From Daphnia pulex (taxonomy: Eukaryota > Arthropoda > Branchiopoda > Diplostraca > Daphniidae), in NCBI RefSeq assembly GCF_021134715.1, contig NC_060021.1:1178001-1242000 (forward strand): a stretch of 64,000 bases of DNA, read 5' to 3'. Below are positions 11,193 to 21,200 of this stretch, piece by piece (position 1 is the first letter of the stretch; each line of letters begins with the position of its first letter). Both the position numbers and the translations under genes were made by a program. Under the pieces are notes generated by a model. That model worked only from the letters and a program-made list of their open reading frames with translations, was not told the DNA's origin and did not search any database.

Positions 11193-13646
11193 ATGAATTT
11201 ATTCGCTCTTCTTTTTCTCCTAACTTCGCTGTCCTTGCCGATCCCCACCCGAAGCATGGAAATCACAGCATGCGACTGCGAAAAACCCGTTTTTCATTGG
11301 AATCCTCGACGTAGGTGAGCCCACCTTCTGCAATCAGCCCCAATATGACGAAACCGTAGAAATCATATACGAGGTTATTAGCAAAAATGAGCCACCCTTA
11401 AGTAATATAGGTTATTTGTGTAGACAATGGTTACGAGAGAAAACCATTGTCGGTTACTTTTTTGGTGCTTTTGATACCACTTACTTGGATACCCCCCAAT
11501 TAGTTACACGCGAAGAATGCATTAAAATGATTCAGTATAAGACTTGTGACGGCAACCAAATGTCAGTCTCGGGACATGCAAGTTCATTCAATTACCCTCC
11601 CAAGGGCGAAGGTTCTTGGATGACGACGCAAGTTCACAAAATATTGAATTGCGAAATCGAAGAATTCAATGTAACACAGGACTGCACTAATTGCCCGATC
11701 AAATCTCCCTTTGGTATTTTAAATCCGAATCCTCAGTCAAACAATGACACCTTACTACACAAAGGTCACTTAACTTTTTTATGGAACAAACCTAAGTCAC
11801 GATCTTCTAATTGCAGCTACAAAATCATTCGACAAAGTAGAGCTTTACTATATGACGCAGAAAATCTAGAAATTCAACACATTAGAGACATTAAAAACCA
11901 ACTCGAATTTATTATTAACGGTACACCAGAAAAAATTTGGAATTTTGAACACTCTTTTAAAGTCAAAGGAATTGAAGATAATTTTATCCGATATTCCCGC
12001 GCTCCAGTAGATAAAATAAATCACACCATTCCAACTCACTCCGAACAAGGAACCTTTTATAACTTTACCAGCACTTACATTGTAAACGATAGAACCAACC
12101 TTTGTTTAGGCAAACCCGAATCAGGAAACGAAATCCTGAGAGCAGTAAACTGCGACTCAGAAAATGCCGTTCAATTTCTATTTCTAGAAAAAAGACTCAT
12201 TCCTAGATCAAATCAAGACTCTTGCGTTACAGTCAGAACATCCAACCTTAATATTATTTACAGAAATTGTCAACCACAACTAGCTAGAAATCAAAAATGG
12301 AACTAAAACAGCTCCACTGGACTCCTTTGGATTAATCCAGAAAAAACCAAAACGAATAACATCACTAAACATTGCTTATCTCTTAGCGTATTTTCCCACC
12401 ACAACAGACCAAACAACGATGCGATTCCCAACCTTATTGATTGCAAAGACAGAAACGAACTGTTCTATCCACAATGGAAATTCATGGAAAAGAACACCTT
12501 CCAAGCCGATGCACCAGAAATTATTGATGAGGCAAGCCATCATCAATATACATCCGGTTCACTCATAGAAATTTCTAATCAATTAAACGACGAAATCCGA
12601 AACGTATACTGCGAATCTCTAAAGACTAAACAATTCTTAGCCATGACGACAGCACAATCTAGCCCCATGCTAGCAGGAATAATTTTAGGACTCCCGACTT
12701 GTCAACGCGTACAAGCCGACGGTCAAACAATGATCATACAACAATGCAAAAAGACAACCGTAAAAGTAGAAGCCCATAAAACCAAATGCGGCTTTGAACC
12801 CAAATTTAACGGTTGTACAATAGGAAAAGACGGATTCACTCGTACAAAATTCCGACCTTGCACTTGGAGCAACGGTCTTGTTAACCTTAACGGAAAAACG
12901 TTCGAATATGTAAACGAAAGCTGGACCCAATCAAACCCAATATCAAAATCTCTTCCATTGGCCTAAAAAGTCATTTTGAAGAAGAAGTTGATATCGAAGC
13001 CAAATATTTACATAATCTAGAAACTTCTTTCCACTCCAAAGAAAACGAGCAAATGAACATGATTGGTGAATTGATGGCCGTCATGCAGCATGACACAATC
13101 AACCCAATATCACCTATTCTTACTCATTTCGACGAACAAACACGATTCGATTGGTCCTGGACCAACTGGTTCTCAAATTTTACATCCTTTTTCACTATAA
13201 TCCCTATTTTAATTATTTGTCTAGTTATCTACATATTTTGCTTAAGAAATAATAACACAGCAGACTCTTCCTCTTCCGAACACGTATATTACCATCAACC
13301 ATTTCCATTTATCCCACCAACTCCAGAGTCAACGCCTGCTATACGCAGAACGACCTGGACAGTTCCACAAATTTTCTCAAACATCAGTCAAGCCCAACCC
13401 AGATCCTCACCTAGTTTTTCACCCCCTCCTCCACCCGTCTCCACCCCAAGCAGTAGACCTATCACTCCTAGCACTCCCAGCACTCCCAGTACCCCCAATG
13501 TACCAACCCTAAGATCAGTATTGCCAATATTTCCGGTACCAACCCCAATAGCCCCTCCCACCCCACCTATCATTTCAAAACAAAAAAGAAATCAAAACTT
13601 GATTAGTCCTGAACCGACTGGTTGCCAAATTCAACACCCCTCCTAA
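11193..13646 (+). pseudogene. Envelope-like glycoprotein remnant of the gypsy-like element
   Basis: Downstream of pol, a splice-acceptor-like TTCTTTATTTCAG immediately precedes an ATG at 11193 and a hydrophobic leader, as expected of an env translated from a spliced message. The reading frame is broken near 11305, 12303-12306 and 12963, giving open pieces at 11416-12306, 12484-12966 and 13053-13646. The pieces are Cys-rich with several N-X-S/T sites. The last contains a transmembrane segment (about 13175-13245) and a proline/threonine-rich cytosolic tail. Identity as env is inferred from position and topology. I cannot say whether its ancestor was an F-like or another class of viral glycoprotein. 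It is a relic and cannot make an intact protein. Confidence 0.6.
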
Positions 13647-13995
13647 TTACAACCCCTATTCCATCAACTATTTACATTTATCCCACAAACTTACACTCCT
13701 TTTAACCATTCCCCTTCTAGAAGTAGACACACCCACCACTTACTTCTATCCTTGTACGTCCGGCCTATAAGGACCTCTGCAGTATTTTCGCTAAATAGAA
13801 AGTGCCAACATTCAGGTATCAAAAAAAAAATCTATCTAAGCCATAATACCCTTCTCTCTAATTAATATTTAAAACCATTTATTTCCATTTAAAAAAAAAA
13901 AAATCTCGATTAAATTTTGCTATATGCCAAACCCCCCCCCCCCCCAAAAAAAAAGAGACAACACGCCCCCTTCTCAAAAATAAATCCGTTTAGAA

Positions 13996-14590
13996 TTTTT
14001 CAACTGCAATGCCGTGAAGAGACGGTTTCGGTCGACCATGTTTCAACTGATTATGTAACTGCGACAAAAAATTGAATAGGTTAAAAAATATATTTTATAC
14101 AAATCATAGACAATTAGTTTATAAAACTTACCTATAAAACGAATAAATATCACTACCTATGTGTATCCAAACGAAGTGGTAAGAATGTACCAACACTAAA
14201 TTACTGGAAGATTTTTGTTTGGTTTCTCATTAGTTTGTGAAAACAATTTCCAATTACTGAAAAAGAAAGAAACGTAGACTGCAGACCTACAGAGTACAGC
14301 TCCCACTGTTGTGTTGTGTCTACTGTCTATTCAAATCAGACAGTTCAGACGGAGTATAACCGGGAGTTCCTAAATTGCGATTGTGCCAAAGCTCGAATGC
14401 GCGCGCACACTCTCAATAAATAACGTGCGCGTCTAATACACTCATTGGCGCGCAATTCAAAAATGCGCGATACAAAAAGGCTCGCAGTTTTCTTAAAATT
14501 GTAAATTTGATAAGTAATTCTTCTCTATAATAGCTCAGGCTTGCTCAGGTTATTTTGTAGCGCATCGTTGGAATTACGAAATCTGTACCA
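13996..14590 (-). repeat. Duplicated 5' end of the 2OG-oxygenase-like gene and its upstream block
   Basis: 13996-14340 matches 37013-37340, including the start codon context: ATG at 14039, MVDRNRL then FTALQLKN. The exon breaks off at 13996, so only the first 15 or so codons remain. From 14320 the match continues at 38143-38400, skipping the palindromic insertion at 37342-38135. This shows that the palindrome is a later insertion in the other copy. Confidence 0.8.
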
Positions 14591-14764
14591 GAGCAGGGGT
14601 ATGGAGAGAGTCTCTCCATTGCGTGAATTTGCTCCATTGGAATCATGCGAAACTAATCAGTAGGCCTAGTTGTTGTTGGTAGCCTAATATGTATCATTAA
14701 CGGTAACAGTGGATTTACAGCAGTGTTACATCGACTTATTGGATATTAAGGACTCTACTTATGA

Positions 14765-16127
14765 TTAAAATGTTTCGGGAGCGATGGAGAAGATTTCGGG
14801 ACAATTGTGCCTGACCAGCCGGACGTATTCCTGCGTCGAATTCTTGTAGGCCGTTTCGTTGAAACTCAGTTTGTTCCAAATGTGGACGCCGACGACTTGA
14901 TTGGTGATCCAACTTGGCGCCCCAGTTTCATTGGCCGGCCTTTGGTTGAAAAACGATTGCCAATTGCTCCAGTGGATGGGAGAAAACGTCGAGGTCGGCA
15001 GGGCACCAAACCCTCGGCAACTGACGTAATTAATCGCATTGAAATTCTCTTCTCCGCAATAGGTTTTCATGACCCGCATTAACAAATCAGGTCCGTTGTG
15101 CGTCCATGCATTTTTACTGCAACGCAGCAACAAATGAATTTTTGAATTTTTGAAAGGGTGTAACTGGGAAATGATCTAATTATTCTTTTTCTAAATGGAT
15201 ATACTTGTAATTGGAGGGGAAGTCGTTGACGGCCAGTTGCATAATGGGATGTCCGTAGTCGGCGTGAATGACACTGCTTCCGAATTCGCTGCCCGACTCG
15301 GCGGCCAAAAAGTTGCGGTAAAAAGTGACGGGCCGGACCAGGATGACATCTAGATCGAAGTAATAGCCGCCGTACTTGTTCAGGGTTAGGAAGCGCAGGC
15401 CGTCGCTCAGGTGGGAGACGTGGTAGGGCCCTGTCCGCCAGTCGGTGCAGTGGAACCATTTCTCCATCGACGTGCCGGCCATGTACTCGGCCAAATCGGC
15501 AACGATGAACTCAACATTTTTGTATTTCGATTTCAACTTTTCGAGCGTTTTGGCCAGCACTTTGTTTTTATTTCTGATTTGCTTCTGATGGCCGTCTTCG
15601 TCCACCATGAAAAGGACGTTGACAGTCAGATTGGGATTGTGAAAAGCCAGCGACTCGACGGCGCAGGCCTGGCGGATGTTCAAACCGCCACTGTCGGACG
15701 TTTCGATGAAAAAGGCGTTTGGCCCGTCGCTCTTCAACGGGTTTAAATGACGAGGAGACGGACACGACGTGCAATTGGGTCGCCCGCAAATGTCTTCCGG
15801 TCGATGGGCAGACAAAAGGCAACAGGTCCGTCGATCGATCGGCTGATGGTCGGCATCAGATTTCGTCTGAATAGGCCTATTCAGTATTCGATGTTGCCGA
15901 TGATGAACGAACCGGTCCGTCAGCCAGACGGACACGACTTTCCGGTTCAACGCAATAATCGAACAGGCGCAGTAAATGAGGACACAGCCGATGACCAGCA
16001 GGTGACCCATCGGGCGGAAACGTCGGCACAAGGAACTCAGCGACGACATCCAAATTTTCCAGAAAATACAAACAACGGCCGATTCGGACAATGGTGACAT
16101 GTAACGGTTCAACGCCAAAATTTCCAA
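14765..16127 (-). CDS. Alpha-1,4-galactosyltransferase-like (A4GALT/GT32 family)
   Basis: Two exons, 16127-15205 and 15116-14765, join in phase (AA plus T) to about 424 residues. A type II topology is predicted: short N-tail, then a hydrophobic anchor around residues 40-60 (GHLLVIGCVLIYCACS). The lumenal domain has FFIETSDSGGLNIRQACAVE, then GGYYFDLDVILVRPV with the DXD nucleotide-sugar site, and the second exon carries NGPDLLMRV and HWSNWQSFF as in Gb3-synthase relatives. Family function is transfer of alpha-Gal (or GlcNAc in some relatives) to glycolipid in the Golgi; the substrate here is not known. The start could alternatively be the Met at 16100, and an upstream exon cannot be excluded. 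A damaged copy lies at 40904-41740. Confidence 0.85.
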
Positions 16128-16284
16128 TCAAATACTATTGTCACTATAATATAAAGGGAATGAAATGCTGAAAGATCTACTATATATCTATGGTGTTAAA
16201 AAAACTCAAGAACTCTACATCAAGTGCCCATAGACTGATATTGTGAAAATATTATATGTATATGTAACGCGCGCGGCATATAAC

Positions 16285-16558
16285 CAGTCGCGTTTGTTAA
16301 TTTCTTGAGCAGGCAAATTGCTCTATGTGTTTTTATATTAAATTGACGGAAGGTATACTAAAAAGCACACCTTTCCCCTTTTTTAGATTTCTTTTGTGCT
16401 TTTCCATTCTCTTCTTCCCTCCCTTTTTTTCAACTTTTTCCACCAGAATGAACAAAATTAGAGGAACAGTGAGCTTTCTCAGCTATATACCTTCCGTCAA
16501 TTTAAGATAAAAATATATAGAGCAATTCGCCTGCTCAAGAAATTAACAAGCGTGACTG
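16285..16558. mobile_element. MITE with about 75-bp terminal inverted repeats
   Basis: The left arm (CAGTCGCGTTTGTTAATTTC...) is the inverted image of the right arm (...GAAATTAACAAGCGTGACTG). Pairing extends through GAGCAGGCAAATTGCTCTAT and GACGGAAGGTATA. The right end is followed by TA. The 70-odd-bp centre is T/C-rich with no coding content. Ends starting CAGT and a TA target suggest a Tc1/mariner-derived non-autonomous element. Confidence 0.75.
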
Positions 16559-16988
16559 TATATGATAAAACGTTTTTGTTGGTTGGGAATTAGGCCTATA
16601 CGCTGATGGATGTGGTTTGTTGAATTTCAATTCGAATACGTGTTGGGGGTGGTGAAAATGGCTTGCTGAGAAATGCCCGCCTTGTCAACACAAATTAAAG
16701 GTTAGAAGTAGTTTGTTATATTCTACATTAATTTGCAAAAACATCTCTTCTATTTATTCAGAAATAAAAACATCCAAAAATAGAAGGTTTATAATATTGT
16801 ACTTAAAGAAAAAGAAGAATCCAGGAATTACCTTTGAAAACCAAAGGCATTAGCTAACATGTAAATTCCTCTAAATGGAAAACCAAAATTTTGGTTTAAA
16901 CTTCAGTTTTTTCCAACCCTTTATTTAACAGTGTTTTATAAAACCCCAAAAGCGAAAAACAGTATTTCATTAGCATTGATATTCTTAC

Positions 16989-17010
16989 CTTTATTCAAGA
17001 CCGAAGCCAT
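16989..17010 (-). pseudogene. Orphan GT31 first coding exon
   Basis: ATGGCTTCGGTCTTGAATAAAG followed by GTAAG matches the start exon of the GT31 genes, with a three-base insertion that keeps phase. Its normal promoter flank lies to the right (17011-17600). Leftward there is no anchor, stalk or GT31 domain before 16600, only unrelated sequence and a MITE. The gene body has been lost, leaving promoter plus first exon. Confidence 0.7.
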
Positions 17011-17139
17011 CAGAATACTGTTAACTAATAATAATGTGAGTTGTAGCCCAATTCGATTCGATTCATGTACAGATTGCGTCATTGCACAGGTGTGGGGTGG
17101 AGTCAAAAGATCAGCTGGTTATAGTTCTTTATTATAACG

Positions 17140-18226
17140 TGTTGCTATGTAATTGGCTCAACAAATTTAATACCGTTTCTATTGGGAAAAGTAATAGCAT
17201 GGGCTATGTGGGGGACATGCTGTATCAGAGAAATAGAAATAGTTTGCATTGCAATTTTTCAAGCGTGAATGATGATATCATGATTTCCACAGAATATCCA
17301 ATGTGACCCTTTCCAGAAGTGGCAACTCAAATAACAGAGCAGATCACCTTTCTAAATATAATCTTGGTTTCTTTTTCAGATCACGTCGTAAAAACAACAG
17401 AATTATTGGCATTTTACTTCTTCTAAACATATTATTATATTGCTGCGCTTTACAAAAATTAAAAGTCACGTCAAAAAAATTTGCTGTTATACGCGTTCTG
17501 TTTATGCTTCTCGAATTTCTGGCAGAAATCATTATGCGTGATATTTTTGAAAAATAATTTTTTGGTCGAATAATCAACCAAGTCATAGTTGACTCGACAG
17601 CAGGCATTTAACAGCTTTTTAACTAATTATTCATTTTTCTCAATTTAATGAAAAAATATTTTCGTTATTGTCAATATATACGAGTGGAATGAATTGATTG
17701 CGAAAAAAATTTAAATTGAAGCGCTTCAAAAATGACCATCCTTTTTTATTCCGTTTATATAAATTCAATCAAGAAAAAAAGAATAGAAAAGACTTTACGT
17801 AATTGTACAGGCCATTGAAAAAGTATTTCGACCTTATTCGTGTGGCAGTCAATTTAAAATCAGTTGTAGAAAACCCACCCGAAAAAAAGAATAACAAGAC
17901 GCTGATCGATACGGCGACGGCGGCGGCGATGACGGCAGTCAGGTGGATCGAAGCTGAGATAAAAGAGCGTAGGCGTCTGAGATAGACTTGAACCCCTGAC
18001 CCCATGCAGGATGTAAAAAAATCAAATAATGAACAACAATTATTACCGGATAAAGCAAGTCTATATTTTACTACATGACAAATGATTACTATATATTCTA
18101 GTGTAAGTTGAAATTAAGCGCCGAATTGTTGTTGCTAATATATTAGGCCAATGTATGTCTACGATTTTTCATCGTTAGGCCTATTTCCAAAAGGGAATTA
18201 ATCTTATCTTTTCATTGTCTTGTGTT
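17140..18226. repeat. Right copy of the GT31 flank block (pair of 1-1097)
   Basis: Near-identical to 1-1097. It is the start of duplication copy B, which continues through gene 2 and on to 28069. No gene is seen in it. The TAGGCCTA octamer near 18175 is shared with copy A but is absent from the matching flanks of genes 3, 4 and 5. Confidence 0.85.
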
Positions 18227-21200
18227 TCACCAGAAATGAAAGACAATGGGGGCAGAGAAGTCAAATGTTTTGTGGGTTCCGTCCGATTCGGTGACGACGC
18301 ACTGGGTCTTGTTCCGATAAAAATCGTCGACGGCCGAGTGGGTGGCGAATTTATTGTCGGTCGGCCACCCTACGAAGCCTCGTAAAGCACACGGCGACTG
18401 AACGGCATTGACATCCCAATAATAGACACTTGAGCAAAAAATAAATAATGTAGTTATATACAAGAAAATTGAATAGTCATTTTAGGGATTGATGTATATA
18501 AAATAAAAACCTGGGTTGGCCTGCGGAATCTCGCAGCTTGACACCAGCTTTTTCCCGGCACATTCCGGTGAGGAAGGTGCTAGGAATATGTTCGAACGAG
18601 ATCCAAGGAGTTGTCTGACTGGCAGCCAATAACGGAATGACGACGCTTGCGTGCATGAAATAGGCCGGTCCAAAGAGGTAAATGGCATATTGACTCCACG
18701 GATACTCTTCGAACGTTATGTCCCGATAGCTGTTCATCCTTGATGGATATCGGGTAACGAAGCCGTAGCCGAACACACTGTTGTTCGATTGATAGTTGGA
18801 CCGGACGAAATGAACGAGATTGTACACGTTGACGTAGACGTCGCCGTTCACTTGGAAAATGAGGTCGACCTTGGCGCAGTGTTGCCGCACCCAGTTGAGC
18901 ACGGCGATGCCTTTCAGCGTCAAATTGCGATACGAATCTTTCATTTCGATTTGGACGATGTCCCCGTGTTTCTGACTCTCTTCTTCGATTCGCTTTTGAA
19001 TCGAATCGTCTTGAGTCTGACCGAGAAAGAAACCGAATCTGGCCATGCCCAGCAGATTTTTTTCCAGGACACTTTTGAGGTGAATCAACCACGTTTCTCT
19101 GATGTCGTTTCGCTCTTTGAAATGTTCCGGAGCCGATATAATCGCTATGAAAACACTTGGGTTCGCCAAATTATTACTTGTTATTTCTGCTGCTGGACAC
19201 GACGGAATGTTGATGGGATAGCGAAAAGAAAGAACGTCGTTGATGACTGGTCCAAATTCGGGTATCAAAGGTTTCGCATTTTTGATTGGCAACATCCCCA
19301 ATCGAGCCACTGCGTATCGGGTGTAATTTTCTACTCCAGAATAAGGCGAATCGCGTAATAAAAAAGAATCCAGCACGTAGTTATTAAACATTTTGCGTTT
19401 TTCTTCGCACAATTCCAAGTTGGCAATTAGAGCGGTTTTGTCTCGAAGACTGCTCCCTTTTGCTTCTTCCAACATCAGGCTTTGGCTGTCCTTGAGGACT
19501 GTACAATTTTTCAATTCAGTGGTAAAGTTGCTTAGCAATTTTTCAACTTTGTTGTCGAGGTACACAATTCTTTCCTCCAAGTTTTTATTTTGCTGTTCAG
19601 TTAATTCTTTTTTTATTGATATTTCATTAACTTTCTTGTCGAGGTCTAAAGTTTTTTGTTCCAAGTTTTTCTTTTGCTGTTGAAGTTCATGCTCTTTTGT
19701 TCCATGTTCCGAAATTGCATTAAGCAGCTCTTGATTTTTTGCTTTTTCTCTACGAAGAGCATTTTCCATATCAGCAAGAGTGTTAGTTACATTAGTTACA
19801 TTCTGTACCAAAACTTCATGATTTTCTTTGCAATCGGAAAAGTTACTCAGTAATGTTTCGACTTTGTTGTCGAGGTACACAATTCTTTCCTCCAAGTTTT
19901 TATTTTGCTGTTCAGTTAATTCTTTTTTTATTGATATTTCATTAACTTTCTTGTCGAGGTCTAAAGTTTTTTGTTCCGAGTTTTTATTTTGCTGTTGAAG
20001 TTCATGCTCTTTTGTTCCATGTTCCGAAATTGCATTAAGCAGCTCTTGATTTTTTGCTTTTTCTCTACGAAGAGCATTTTCCATATCAGCAAGAGTGTTA
20101 GTTACATTAGTTACATTCTCTACCGAAACTTCATGATTTTCTTTGCAATCGGAAAAGTTACTCAGTAATGTTTCGACTTTGTTGTCGAGGTACACAATTC
20201 TTTCCTCCAAGTTTTTATTTTGCTGTTCAGTTAATTCTTTTTTTATTGATATTTCATTAACTTTCTTGTCGAGGTCTAAAGTTTTTTGTTCCAAGTTTTT
20301 CTTTTGCTGTTCAAGTAATTCTTTTTTTAATGATATTTCAAGAACTTTCTTGTCGAGGTCTAAAGTTTTTTGTTCCAAGTTTTTATTTTGCTGTTGAAGT
20401 TCATGCTCTTTTGTTCCATGTTCCGAAATTGCATTAAGCAGCTCTTGATTTTTTGCTTTTTCTCTACGAAGAGCATTTTCCATATCAGCAAGAGTGTTAG
20501 TTACATTAGTTACATTCTGTACCAAAACTTCATGATTTTCTTTGCAATCGGAAAAGTTACTCAGTAATGTTTCGACTTTGTTGTCGAGGTACACAATTCT
20601 TTCCTCCAAGTTTTTATTTTGCTGTTCAGTTAATTCTTTTTTTATTGATATTTCATTAACTTTCTTGTCGAGGTCTAAAGTTTTTTGTTCCAAGTTTTTC
20701 TTTTGCTGTTCAAGTAATTCTTTTTTTAATGATATTTCAAGAACTTTCTTGTCGAGGTCTAAAGTTTTTTGTTCCAAGTTTTTATTTTGCTGTTGAAGTT
20801 CATGCTCTTTTGTTCCATGTTCCGAAATTGCATTAAGCAGCTCTTGATTTTTTGCTTTTTCTCTACGAAGAGCATTTTCCATATCAGCAAGAGTGTTAGT
20901 TACATTAGTTACATTCTGTACCAAAACTTCATGATTTTCTTTGCAATCGGAAAAGTTACTCAGTAATGTTTCGACTTTGTTGTCGAGGTACACAATTCTT
21001 TCCTCCAAGTTTTTATTTTGCTGTTCAGTTAATTCTTTTTTTATTGATATTTCATTAACTTTCTTGTCGAGGTCTAAAGTTTTTTGTTCCAAGTTTTTCT
21101 TTTGCTGTTCAAGTAATTCTTTTTTTAATGATATTTCAAGAACTTTCTTGTCGAGGTCTAAAGTTTTTTGTTCCAAGTTTTTATTTTGCTGTTGAAGTTC

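Larger units (their letters stand above)
10211..13980 (+). mobile_element. Truncated Ty3/gypsy-like retrotransposon with envelope remnant
   Basis: The element retains only the 3' half: the end of pol (integrase) followed by a damaged envelope-like region and a purine-rich tract near 13945. Gag, protease, reverse transcriptase and both LTRs are absent. The left junction falls inside integrase at about 10240, just after a transposon-like TAGGGGAGACTGG word. On the right the sequence runs directly into the duplicated exon at 13996. It therefore looks like an inactive fragment cut at both ends. Confidence 0.8.

Noticed and set aside
15180-16127. Antisense open frames over the A4GALT-like gene
   Set aside because: Shadows of GC-rich coding sequence; the minus frame has anchor, DXD and conserved exon junction.
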